Part shown: in pieces, positions 31,875-39,166 of the stretch | How positions within the stretch are numbered: the first letter of the stretch is position 1 | How the letters are laid out: each line of letters opens with the position of its first letter | Origin: Vulcanimicrobiia bacterium | GTDB lineage: Bacteria; Vulcanimicrobiota; Vulcanimicrobiia; Vulcanimicrobiales; Vulcanimicrobiaceae | Assembly: GCA_025451135.1 (NCBI GenBank) | Contig: JANWKW010000088.1 | Location: 1 to 42,481 of the forward strand | Direction of reading: 5' to 3' | DNA: 42,481 bases | Notes under the pieces: generated by a model | What the model was told of the DNA's origin: nothing | Database searches by the model: none | The model's input: the letters and a program-made list of their open reading frames with translations, nothing else | Program-made: the position numbers and the translations under genes

Positions 31875-33263
31875 TCATCCTTCGGTCGGGAGAGGAGCGG
31901 GCCGCCGGACGCGCACGAGCACGAGCATCGCGAGCGCCGCGACGAGGAAGCCGACGTAGTACGAGAGATCGCCCAGCTGCGGATACGCCTTGGCGAACGG
32001 TCCGGCGTAGAGCGCTTGGTTCCAGAACGGCACCGAGGCGGCGAGGCCGATCAGCCACGCCCAGAAACCGGAGTGCCATCCCGGTTGGGCGAGCACGTCG
32101 GCGCGCCGCGCGCCGCGCTGCCACCAGTCGACCAGCAGGACCGCCGCCCAGGGCGACGCCCAGTACGAGAGGAGCAGCAAGAAGTTGGTGTAGTCGGCGG
32201 CCATCTCTTTGGGGTGTCCGCCGCCGGTCGCGATCAGCGCGCCGAGCACGCCGACGATCAGCGCCGCGATCGGACGCTTGATCTTGACGCGGAACGCGAC
32301 CAGCGCCGCGAGCGCTCCGGAATAGAGGTTCATACAATTGGCCGTCAAGGTCCCTAGTACCACGGTCGCCAGCACGAGTTTCGCGATCGTCCCGTTGCCG
32401 AGCAGGATCGCGATCGCGTCGGTCGGGATCGCCTGCGAGAGGTCGACGCGGGGGACGGCGCTCACGGTCGCCGCGCCGACGATCTCGAGCACGATGCACG
32501 GGACCGCGCACCCCAGGAACGAGTACCACCAGACCGCCCGCGGGTCGCTCGACGACGGCAGGTAGCGCGAGTAGTCGGCGGCCGCCGGGATCCAGCCGGT
32601 CGCATACGAGAACGCGAGCGCGGTCGCGTAGATGAAACCCGCGAGCGCCCCGCCGACCGCGACCGGCGCGTGCGGATCGAAGGCGACGTTGAAATTCGCC
32701 TTCGAGAACGTGACGAACAGCAGCAGCGTGAAGCCGGCCGCGAGCAGCCACATCGAGACTCGCTCGAAGACGTGGATCAAGTTGTAGCCGTACACCGCCA
32801 GCACGATCTGGAGCAGCAGCATCAGGCCGAGGCTCAAGAAGTAGTTGAGACCGGTGATCGATTCGAGTGCGTACGCGCCGAAGACCGTGTTGATCGCGAA
32901 CCAGCCGACGCCCGCCACGAACGCCAAAGTGGCCGGTGCCGCGTTGCCGTCCGTCCCGAAGGCCAGGCGCGCGACCACCATCTGGGGCGCCCCGTACTTG
33001 GGGCCGAGGATCGAGAGCACCCCGAGCAGCCCGAAGCCGACCACGTTGCCGATCACGATGCCGTAGATGGCGCTGCGCAGGTCGGTGCCGTAGAGCGCGC
33101 AGATCAGCAAGCCGACCATCCAGGTCGCGATCTCGGCGTTGGCCGAGAACCACACGCCGAACAGATGGATGGGCGCGCCGTGGCGCTGGGCGTCGGCGAC
33201 CGGCTCGATTCCGGTCGGCTCGACCTCGAGGACCTGGTCTTTGTAGACCGGCGCTTGGCTCAA
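31875..33263 (-). CDS. NCS1-family nucleobase/vitamin:cation symporter
   Basis: A 462-residue, 12-pass membrane protein. FGVWFSANAEIATWMVG at the first helix, FGLLGVLSILGPKYGAPQMV and ARLAFG, SYATGWIPAAADYSRYLP in the middle (helix 6) and DYTNFLLLLSYWASPWAAVLLVDWW near the end are clear NCS1 features. The family imports cytosine, purines, hydantoins, thiamin precursors and nicotinic acid-like compounds. Because the gene overlaps pncA by four bases (TTG start, TTGA), import of nicotinamide or a related ring is a reasonable but untested guess. Confidence 0.9.
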   Translation of the reverse strand: MSQAPVYKDQVLEVEPTGIEPVADAQRHGAPIHLFGVWFSANAEIATWMVGLLICALYGTDLRSAIYGIVIGNVVGFGLLGVLSILGPKYGAPQMVVARLAFGTDGNAAPATLAFVAGVGWFAINTVFGAYALESITGLNYFLSLGLMLLLQIVLAVYGYNLIHVFERVSMWLLAAGFTLLLFVTFSKANFNVAFDPHAPVAVGGALAGFIYATALAFSYATGWIPAAADYSRYLPSSSDPRAVWWYSFLGCAVPCIVLEIVGAATVSAVPRVDLSQAIPTDAIAILLGNGTIAKLVLATVVLGTLTANCMNLYSGALAALVAFRVKIKRPIAALIVGVLGALIATGGGHPKEMAADYTNFLLLLSYWASPWAAVLLVDWWQRGARRADVLAQPGWHSGFWAWLIGLAASVPFWNQALYAGPFAKAYPQLGDLSYYVGFLVAALAMLVLVRVRRPAPLPTEG

Positions 33264-33844
33264 GCCGCGCTGTCCCAGACCAGGTCGCGCGAGGTCGCGA
33301 ACTCGACGCCGGCCAGCCGCATCGCCTCGAGCGCGTCGCTCTCGTCGTCCGGCTGGACGTTGACGGCGGCGATGGCGTCGGTCAGCACGACCGCCCGGAA
33401 GCCGTAGACGGCCGCCTCGATCGACGTCATCTTGACGCAGTAATCGGTGGCCAGACCCGCGATGAAGATCCGCGTGATGCCGAGCACGCGCAATTCGCTC
33501 GCGAGTTGCGTGCCTGCGAACGCCGAGTAGCCGTCGGTATGGGGGTCGATGCCCTTATGCACGATCGCGTCGACGTGCTCGAGCTGCAGCAGCTTCGAGA
33601 ACGCCGCGCCCGGCGTGCCGGCCAGGCAGTGGAACGGCCACGGACCGCCGTTCGCCTGGAAGAACTCGTGGTCGGCGGGGTGCCAGTCGCCGGTCGCGAC
33701 GACGTGGGCGAAATGCGGCGCGATCCGGTTGATCGGACCGAAGATGCGCAGCCCGTCGGCGACCGCGAGGGGTCCCCCGGGCAGAAAATCGTTCTGCGGG
33801 TCGACGACGACGAGCGCGTCGGTCGGTTCGATACGATAGGACAT
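33260..33844 (-). CDS. pncA: Nicotinamidase (pyrazinamidase)
   Basis: A 194-residue cysteine hydrolase of the isochorismatase fold. The catalytic triad is D15 (VVVDPQNDF), K97 (IVHKGID) and C136 (ATDYCVK). The metal site is D53, H55 and H59 in TGDWHPADHEF, and WPFHCLAGTPGA is a nicotinamidase-specific stretch. It deaminates nicotinamide to nicotinate for NAD recycling. It heads an eight-gene minus-strand run. Upstream of ATG 33844 are a GGAGG 11 bases away and, further up, a TGC-TAATAC extended -10-like element near 33875. Length is normal. Confidence 0.94.
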   Translation of the reverse strand: MSYRIEPTDALVVVDPQNDFLPGGPLAVADGLRIFGPINRIAPHFAHVVATGDWHPADHEFFQANGGPWPFHCLAGTPGAAFSKLLQLEHVDAIVHKGIDPHTDGYSAFAGTQLASELRVLGITRIFIAGLATDYCVKMTSIEAAVYGFRAVVLTDAIAAVNVQPDDESDALEAMRLAGVEFATSRDLVWDSAA

Positions 33845-33941
33845 GGCCGAAAGCGCCTCCGGGTGGTCGCAGGATGTATTAGCAGTCGTCGCGCACGGGT
33901 TCCTTTGTAAGCCGCTTCTTCACGTCGTGGAGGTTTTTCGC

Positions 33942-34250
33942 ATGGACAGCTCCAGTTCCAGCAGCGCCGGCGCGACCGCGTTCGTCGGCGCGTTCATCCT
34001 CGTCTACCTCGTGATCATCTGCGCCGCCGTGGCGTTCGCGATCTGGGTCCACTGGCGGATCCTCGCCAAGGCCGGGTTCAACGGCGCGCTCGCGCTGCTC
34101 ATCCTGATACCGCTGGGCGGGCTGGTCCCGCTATTGATGCTCGCGTTCGGCCGCTGGCCGATCGAGGATCAGCTCGCCGCGGCGCTCGCGGGCAGACCCG
34201 CGCCGCCCGTCAACCCGAACCCGTTCGCAGGACCGCCCGCGACCCAGTGA
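33942..34250 (+). CDS. Small two-helix membrane protein
   Basis: A 102-residue protein starting at ATG 33942 after GGAGG. A short Ser-rich N-terminus precedes one helix (about 12-37), a basic-to-aromatic stretch WVHWRILAKAGFNG, a second helix (LALLILIPLGGLVPLLMLAF), then GRWPIE and a Pro/Ala-rich tail. The pattern helix, K-aG-like loop, LIP-GG, AFG-WPI recurs in small bacterial membrane proteins of unknown function. It diverges from pncA and ends seven bases before the convergent peptidase gene. No function can be assigned. Confidence 0.75.
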   Translation: MDSSSSSSAGATAFVGAFILVYLVIICAAVAFAIWVHWRILAKAGFNGALALLILIPLGGLVPLLMLAFGRWPIEDQLAAALAGRPAPPVNPNPFAGPPATQ

Positions 34251-34257
34251 CGCGAGG

Positions 34258-35643
34258 CTAGCGGGACCAGACCTCGGCGATCCACTTCTCGACCGCATCG
34301 CTGCGCGACGGAAGTATCGCCGAGAAGTTCTCGCAGCCGGTCGCGGTGACCGCGACGTCGTCTTCGATGCGCGCGCCGATGCCGCGCAGGGCCGGCGGCA
34401 CCGTCTCGTCGTCGGGTTGGAAATAGAGTCCCGGCTCGACGGTGAGCACCATGCCTTCGCGCAGGCTACCGTAGCGGTAATTCTCCGCGCGCGCCCTCGC
34501 GCAGTCGTGCACGTCGATGCCGAGCATGTGGCTGACGTTATGCAGCGTATAGCGCCGGTAGAACTGCTTCTCCGGGTCGAGCGCCTCGTCGACCGAGCAC
34601 GTCAGGACGCCTAGCTCGACCAACCCTTCGGCGAGCACCCGCATCGCGCGGCGGTTCGGTTCGAGGAAATCGTTGCCGGGAGCGACTGCGTCGATGGCCA
34701 CGCGCTGGGCCTCGTACACGATGTCGTAGACGGCGCGCTGCTCGTGCGAGAATCGCCCGGAGAGCGGGAGCGTGCGGGTGACGTCGGCCGTGTAGAGCGA
34801 GTCGCCATCGACGCCGGCGTCGAGCAGCAGCATCGCGCTCTTGTCGAGCGCGCCGTCGTTGCGATTCCAATGCAGCGTGCAGGCGTGATGGCCGGAAGCC
34901 GCGATCGTGAGATACCCGACGTCGTTGGCCTCGGTCCGCGCGCGGCGCCAGAACGCCGCTTCGAACTCGCGCTCGGTGCGGGCGTAGGGGAAGCTCCGGA
35001 TCACGTCTTCGAAACCGCGCTTGGTGATCTCGACGGCCTTGCGCAGCTCGGCCAGTTCGTAGTCGTCCTTGATCAGGCGCATCTCGGAGAGGCGGGTCGC
35101 CAGCTCCTGGTCGTGAGGCAGCGTGCGTGCGGGGTGTCCGCTGGTGCGCAGTTCCGCGAGGTACGCCTCGACCTCGCCCAGTCCGCGAGCCGCGTCGACG
35201 CCGTAATAGGCACGGCTCTCGTCGACGCCGCGATGGCGCCCGACCCAGAGCTCGCCGTGCACGCGATCGGTGAAGAAGGCCGCTTCGCCGCGGTTGTGAG
35301 CCGGGACGAAGAGCAGGCTGCGGTGACCGTTCCCGTCCGGTACGAGCACCAGCAGGCCGCCGGGCTCGCCGTCGCCCATCAGGTAGGCGAAGTCGCTCGA
35401 TGGCCGGTAGCGGAAGTTGGTGTCGTTCGCGCGGACCTGCTCGCCGCCGGCCGGGATCACCAGATACTCGCCCGGAAAGGCGCGCGACAGGGCGTCGCGG
35501 CGGCCCCGCAGCCGGGCCTGTTGGGCATGGGCGCTGGTGGCCGGGGCGGCCGCGGCCCAGCCCGACGCCATGAACTCCACCAGCGCGGGCGGCGAATCGC
35601 TATCGTGGCTGGCGGCGGTGGTCTGACGATCGCGCGTATCCAT
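34258..35643 (-). CDS. Xaa-Pro aminopeptidase (M24B, PepP-type)
   Basis: A 461-residue two-domain metallopeptidase. The N-terminal AMP_N domain (about 45-175) has RANDTNFRYRPSSDFAYLMG. The C-terminal pita-bread domain carries the five metal ligands: Asp in LLLDAGVD, Asp in TADVTRT, His in HNVSHMLGIDVHD, Glu in LTVEPGLYF, and Glu in GARIEDDVAVT. It removes N-terminal residues preceding proline in the cytosol. ATG 35643; the first 40 residues are not conserved-looking, so the true start may be internal. It diverges from the small secreted-protein gene across 36 bases. Confidence 0.94.
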   Translation of the reverse strand: MDTRDRQTTAASHDSDSPPALVEFMASGWAAAAPATSAHAQQARLRGRRDALSRAFPGEYLVIPAGGEQVRANDTNFRYRPSSDFAYLMGDGEPGGLLVLVPDGNGHRSLLFVPAHNRGEAAFFTDRVHGELWVGRHRGVDESRAYYGVDAARGLGEVEAYLAELRTSGHPARTLPHDQELATRLSEMRLIKDDYELAELRKAVEITKRGFEDVIRSFPYARTEREFEAAFWRRARTEANDVGYLTIAASGHHACTLHWNRNDGALDKSAMLLLDAGVDGDSLYTADVTRTLPLSGRFSHEQRAVYDIVYEAQRVAIDAVAPGNDFLEPNRRAMRVLAEGLVELGVLTCSVDEALDPEKQFYRRYTLHNVSHMLGIDVHDCARARAENYRYGSLREGMVLTVEPGLYFQPDDETVPPALRGIGARIEDDVAVTATGCENFSAILPSRSDAVEKWIAEVWSR

Positions 35644-35679
35644 AGGCGGACGCTTCGGCGCGGCGAATGGGAGTCCGCC

Positions 35680-36027
35680 ATGCCGCGATCCCTTTCGATC
35701 TGTGCCGTTCTTGCGGCGCTCGCGCTCGCGAGCGCCGGCTCGCGCGCGGCCGATCTACAGACGCGTACGATCCTGGTCGTGAACGGGGGCAACGAGGCGA
35801 TCTTCGCGCTGCGCCTGGGCCACGCGTCCACCGACCCGCCGGTCTGGGGCAACGATCTGCTGCCGTTCGACCGGGTGATCGACGTGAGCGAAGGCCGCGA
35901 CGTCGCCGTCCCGGTCGACCCGGCCGCCTGCACGGCGGATCTCCAGGCGACCTACAAGGACGGCCACGCGATCGTGGTGCAGAGCGTCGATCTGTGCACC
36001 GCCGATCGCGTGGACTTCACCCACTAG
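35680..36027 (+). CDS. Small secreted protein, unknown function
   Basis: A 115-residue protein with a signal peptide (about 1-23, SAGSRA cleavage). The mature part has TILVVNGGNEAIFALRLGHA, VWGNDLLPFDRVIDV, an AACTADLQATYKDGHA strand and SVDLCTADRVDF, with two cysteines likely paired. This order (N-rich beta strand, WGNDLL, C-x-DL-x-Y-x-DG, DLC) resembles a family of short periplasmic beta proteins of unknown role. Start ATG 35680 fits the signal peptide. It ends four bases before the convergent hydrolase gene. Confidence 0.75.
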   Translation: MPRSLSICAVLAALALASAGSRAADLQTRTILVVNGGNEAIFALRLGHASTDPPVWGNDLLPFDRVIDVSEGRDVAVPVDPAACTADLQATYKDGHAIVVQSVDLCTADRVDFTH

Positions 36028-36030
36028 CGG

Positions 36031-36948
36031 TCAGTGTGCGGCCAGGAACGCGTCGATCGCGTCCGAGGTCGCTTTCGGCTGGTCGTACATCGCGAAGTGG
36101 CGCGCGTTCGGGATCACCACCACGGATGCGTTCGGCGCGTTCTTGACGATGCCGGCGTAGAACGCTTGTTTGGCTGCGGCGGTCGGAAGATACTTGCCTT
36201 CCAGCGCGGCGTCGTAGGGCGCGAGCAGCAGGATCGGGAGCGTCGCCGCGACGAGTTGCGGGCGCAGATCCAACTCCATGTCTTCCTTGAACCATTGCCC
36301 CGCGGCTTTCGGATCGCTCTTGCCGGCGAGCGTGGCGATCGCGTCGACGTCGGCCGGCGCGGTGACGAGATACGGCATCGAGCCGGCCTTCTCGTACGCG
36401 GCGAACTGGGCTTGCGGGATCGCGGCCATCTTGGCGGCGGCCGCGTCGGCCATCGCGGCGATCTTGTCGGACGTGCTGAAGACGTCGGTCGGATAGATCG
36501 GCAGACCGTCGAGCGCGATCACGCCGCCCAACCGGTCGGCGTGCTGCGTCGCGAGCATGAAGCCGGTCGTGCCGCCCAGGCTGTGACCGATGACGATCGG
36601 TTTGGCGATGTGCTTTTGCGCGATCAGCGTCCAGATGTCGGCGGTCACGCGGGGGAAGAGCGGGGCGTCGACCGACGGCTGGCCATCGAATCCCGGCAGC
36701 GTCAGCGCGTAGATCGTGTAGTGCGGTGCGAGGCGCGCGATCTCGCCGCTCCACTCCCAGGGACCGCAGGTGAGGCCGGGGATGAAGATCAGCGATCGCG
36801 CGCCGCTCCCGAACTGTTGGACGTGGATCGAACCGACGTCGAAGGTCGCGGCCGCCGTCGGGAGCGGCGGCGGACCGGTTGCGAACGCGGGAGCGGCGGC
36901 GACGAGGGCGAGCAGCAGCGCGACGACCGCGCGACGTGCGAGGACCAT
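36031..36948 (-). CDS. Secreted alpha/beta-hydrolase
   Basis: A 305-residue protein with a signal peptide (about 1-23) and an alpha/beta-hydrolase domain. The oxyanion-loop region is LIFIPGLTCGPWEW, the nucleophile elbow is IGHSLGG (Ser), an acidic residue follows LLLAPYDAAL, and the catalytic His is in PNARHFAMYD. An Ala-rich cap domain sits at about 165-225. Substrate could be an ester, lactone or similar; the sequence does not tell. ATG 36948 has AAGGAG eight bases upstream. Thirty bases separate it from the upstream XRE gene on the same strand. Confidence 0.9.
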   Translation of the reverse strand: MVLARRAVVALLLALVAAAPAFATGPPPLPTAAATFDVGSIHVQQFGSGARSLIFIPGLTCGPWEWSGEIARLAPHYTIYALTLPGFDGQPSVDAPLFPRVTADIWTLIAQKHIAKPIVIGHSLGGTTGFMLATQHADRLGGVIALDGLPIYPTDVFSTSDKIAAMADAAAAKMAAIPQAQFAAYEKAGSMPYLVTAPADVDAIATLAGKSDPKAAGQWFKEDMELDLRPQLVAATLPILLLAPYDAALEGKYLPTAAAKQAFYAGIVKNAPNASVVVIPNARHFAMYDQPKATSDAIDAFLAAH

Positions 36949-36978
36949 GATGGACTCCTTGACGGTAGAGTGGTTGGT

Positions 36979-37179
36979 CTAGGTAGCGGACTCCGCGTCG
37001 AAGATCTCTTCGACCGGTTTTCCGAACAGTTTGCCGATCTTGAACGCGAGCGGAAGGCTGGGTGCGTATTTGCCGGCCTCGAGCGCGACGACGGTCTGGC
37101 GCGCGACGCCGAGCCGGTCGGCGACCTCGGCCTGCGACCAGTCGTGCTCGGCCCGCAGGACGCGGATGCGGTTGTTCAC
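36979..37179 (-). CDS. Short XRE-family (Cro/CI-type) transcriptional regulator
   Basis: A 66-residue protein that is essentially one helix-turn-helix: NNRIRVLRAEHDWSQAEVADRLGV, then RQTVVALEAGKYAPSLPLAFKIGKLF and VEEIFD. It belongs to the widespread short XRE group paired with small membrane proteins. GTG 37179 is chosen because it overlaps the stop of the membrane-protein gene as GTGA and starts the protein at the family's usual place. It probably represses its own promoter; two TAGGCG direct repeats there are candidate sites. Confidence 0.92.
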   Translation of the reverse strand: MNNRIRVLRAEHDWSQAEVADRLGVARQTVVALEAGKYAPSLPLAFKIGKLFGKPVEEIFDAESAT

Positions 37180-37580
37180 GTGCCGTAGTACCGCGAGACG
37201 ATCAGGCGGCCGATCAGCCACGCGCCCATGAATGCCGCCCAGGTGAACCAGGCGGAGAGGTGCGGCAGCCCCGCGTTCTCGAGGAAACCGTAGGTCGCCG
37301 CCAGCAGGGCCGTGATCACGCCGGCCAGGCCGAGCGATTCGAGCAGCATGCGCCGCTCGAACTCGTCGGTGCGCCCGAAGTAGCGCAGCAGCGCGATGAA
37401 GACGAACACGACCGGGACGACGGGAGCCGCCGCCACCGCGAACTTGAGCGGTCCGGTGAGGCCGCCGCGATCGAGCAGCCAGATGGCCGGGACCAGGACG
37501 GCGACATAGGCACCCATGCAGAGGGCCATCTCCACGAGGTAGTTGCGGTTCGCGACGGCGGTCGGATTCGAGGACTTCAT
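37176..37580 (-). CDS. Small four-helix membrane protein paired with the XRE regulator
   Basis: A 134-residue protein with four predicted membrane helices (about 15-34, 45-68, 82-100, 108-126). FGRTDEFERRMLLESL between helices 2 and 3 is the recognisable stretch: the D-E-F-E-R-R sequence is typical of the small membrane partners of short XRE regulators. Such pairs occur widely but the membrane protein's role is unclear. ATG 37580 is only seven bases from the -10 box, so the mRNA is probably leaderless. It overlaps the XRE gene by four bases. Confidence 0.85.
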   Translation of the reverse strand: MKSSNPTAVANRNYLVEMALCMGAYVAVLVPAIWLLDRGGLTGPLKFAVAAAPVVPVVFVFIALLRYFGRTDEFERRMLLESLGLAGVITALLAATYGFLENAGLPHLSAWFTWAAFMGAWLIGRLIVSRYYGT

Positions 37581-37587
37581 GGAGCCG

Positions 37588-37616
37588 AGTGTACGCTGTA
37601 GGCGTCTAAATGTCAA
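37588..37616 (-). promoter_or_regulatory. Sigma-70-type promoter of the membrane-protein/XRE operon
   Basis: Minus strand: perfect -35 TTGACA (37611-37616), 17-bp spacer, -10 TACACT (37588-37593). The start codon at 37580 is seven bases beyond the -10, placing the expected transcription start at or within a base or two of the ATG. This is the best promoter in the window. Confidence 0.85.
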
Positions 37617-37625
37617 GTATAGGCG
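37599..37625. promoter_or_regulatory. Direct repeats TAGGCG, candidate XRE operator
   Basis: Two TAGGCG hexamers (37599-37604 and 37620-37625) lie exactly 21 bp apart, two DNA helical turns, with the -35 box between them and the first copy inside the promoter spacer. This placement fits autorepression by the downstream XRE protein. Direct and not inverted repeats are less usual for this family. Confidence 0.5.
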
Positions 37626-37654
37626 ACATAAAGACATCTCCAAGCGTCATCTTG

Positions 37655-37695
37655 GATGAAAGTCATTTTCACTTTGGCGGCGAACCGGGTAGACT
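37655..37695 (+). promoter_or_regulatory. Candidate promoter/operator upstream of the peroxiredoxin gene
   Basis: A -10-like TAGACT (37690-37695) with TTTTCA 18 bp upstream. Overlapping the -35 is GATGAAAGTCATTTTCACTTT (37655-37675, described by its two arms AAAGT and ACTTT). A similar sequence with AAAGTCACTTT lies at 41964-41982. The element may bind a regulator; its identity is unknown. Confidence 0.4.
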
Positions 37696-37745
37696 CGCGA
37701 AGCATCACACCCTCACAAACGACCATTCGAGAAAGAGAACCACGC

Positions 37746-38300
37746 ATGTTGGCTCAAGTTGGAAAACCGGCTCCCGATTTCAAACTGCCGAGCACCAAAG
37801 GCGCGACCGGCGCGTCGGATCTCGGCAAAGAGCTTTCGCTCGCGGATTTCAAAGGGAAATGGTTGATCTTCTTCTTCTATCCGCTCGACTTCACGTTCGT
37901 CTGCCCGACCGAGATCACGGCGCTCTCCGACCGCCTGGATGAATTCACCGCGATCGGCGCCGAGATCGTCGGCGCGTCGACCGACTCGGTGCACAGCCAT
38001 TGGGCGTGGCTGAACACGCCGAAGGAGAAGAACGGCATCGCCGGCACCAAGTATCCGCTGGCGGCGGACTTCACCAAAGAGACCGCTCGCGCGTACGGCG
38101 TGCTCGACGAAGCCAGCGGCGTCGCGCAGCGCGGTCTGTTCATCATCGATCCGGAAGGCGTCCTGAAGTACGCGGTCGTGACCGACGACAACGTCGGCCG
38201 CAGCGTCGACGAGACCATCCGCGTGCTCCAGGCGCTCCAGACCGGCGGCCTGTGCCCCGCGAACTGGAAGCCCGGCTCGGCCCTGCTGACGAAGGGATAA
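37746..38300 (+). CDS. Typical 2-Cys peroxiredoxin (AhpC/Prx1 type)
   Basis: A 184-residue thiol peroxidase. The peroxidatic cysteine is C53 in PLDFTFVCPTEI and the resolving cysteine is C170 in GGLCPANW. DSVHSHWAWLN and AADFTKETARAYGVL are standard Prx1/AhpC segments. It reduces hydrogen peroxide and organic hydroperoxides and is normally recycled by a thioredoxin-like partner or AhpF. ATG 37746 matches the family N-terminus (AQVGKPAPDFKL). The next gene, 10 bases on, encodes a thioredoxin-like protein with a CYIC motif, a likely partner. The C-terminal segment GSALLTKG is shorter than in robust eukaryotic forms. Confidence 0.95.
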   Translation: MLAQVGKPAPDFKLPSTKGATGASDLGKELSLADFKGKWLIFFFYPLDFTFVCPTEITALSDRLDEFTAIGAEIVGASTDSVHSHWAWLNTPKEKNGIAGTKYPLAADFTKETARAYGVLDEASGVAQRGLFIIDPEGVLKYAVVTDDNVGRSVDETIRVLQALQTGGLCPANWKPGSALLTKG

Positions 38301-38309
38301 GAGGCGGCA

Positions 38310-38810
38310 GTGGGATTGCGCATGCGCGCGCCGCTTCCGACGCTCGAGGGCGTCGGAACGTGGCTCAACGGCGAGCCGTCGGTCGACGACCTGCGCGGCT
38401 CGCCGGTCGTCGTCTCGTTCTGGTCGCAGTCGTGCTACATCTGTCACGACACGGCCGAGCAGGTCAATGCGTGGCGCGACAAGTTCGCGGCGCAAGGCGT
38501 CGCGTTCGTCGCGGTCCATCAGCCGCGCTCGGAGGCCGAGCTCGACGTGGCGGCCGTCACGGCCGACGCGGTCGAGAACATGAAGCTCACGCAGCCGGTC
38601 GCGATCGACAACCAGCACGCCATCGTCGGCCGCTTCCAGAACGAGTACGTGCCGGCGTTCTACGTCTTCAATCGCAAACACGAACTCCGCCATTTCCAGG
38701 CCGGCGGAAAAGGCTTCGACCGTATCGAGAGCGCCATCGCGCGCGTCCTCGACGAACCCACGGACGATGAGACGCTCGACGCGGACGCCTCACCGACAGG
38801 AACGATGTGA
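38310..38810 (+). CDS. Thioredoxin-like (TlpA/AhpC-TSA type) protein with CYIC motif
   Basis: A 166-residue thioredoxin-fold protein. C42-Y-I-C45 follows VVVSFWSQS, VAVHQPRSEAEL is the second strand, and YVPAFYVFNRKHEL holds the cis-proline. It has no signal peptide, so it is likely cytosolic, and it sits 10 bases after the peroxiredoxin gene. It is a plausible electron donor to that enzyme. GTG 38310 has AGAGG upstream; ATG 38322 is an alternative. An acidic tail (DEPTDDETLDADAS) ends the protein. Confidence 0.85.
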   Translation: MGLRMRAPLPTLEGVGTWLNGEPSVDDLRGSPVVVSFWSQSCYICHDTAEQVNAWRDKFAAQGVAFVAVHQPRSEAELDVAAVTADAVENMKLTQPVAIDNQHAIVGRFQNEYVPAFYVFNRKHELRHFQAGGKGFDRIESAIARVLDEPTDDETLDADASPTGTM

Positions 38811-38811
38811 C

Positions 38812-39153
38812 ATGCACAGACTGATCGCCACCCTTCTCGCCGCCGCCGTCATGCTCGGCGCCGGCCTTCCCGCCGTTCCGGCCCGCGCCGCAGGCCAGTA
38901 TCCGATCAAGATCGAGACCAAGGGCGAACCCGCCTCGATCACCGCCTACGCGCCGGCCGATCAGGCGATCCGCATGACCGTCTACCTTCCGGCCAACACG
39001 ACGAAGTCGTACGCGCTGGAGAACGCCGATCATTACGAGTTCCGCCTGACCATCTGCGGCAAGACGCACACGGCGCGGTGGAACCGCGGCGGTGGCGGCG
39101 TGATCGTCTCGATCAACGGCTGCTCCGGCTACTCGTTCACCATGCAGCGCTAG
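38812..39153 (+). CDS. Small secreted protein, unknown
   Basis: A 113-residue protein with a signal peptide (hydrophobic core about 5-20, PARAA cleavage). The mature domain of about 85 residues has ITAYAPADQAIRMTVYLPANTTKSY, LTICGKTHTARW and INGCSGYSF, with two cysteines probably paired. ATG 38812 is one base beyond the stop of the thioredoxin-like gene, so the three genes from 37746 form one transcript. I do not recognise the family; a small periplasmic beta domain is the best description. Confidence 0.75.
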   Translation: MHRLIATLLAAAVMLGAGLPAVPARAAGQYPIKIETKGEPASITAYAPADQAIRMTVYLPANTTKSYALENADHYEFRLTICGKTHTARWNRGGGGVIVSINGCSGYSFTMQR

Positions 39154-39166
39154 GCGTCGCTCGTCC

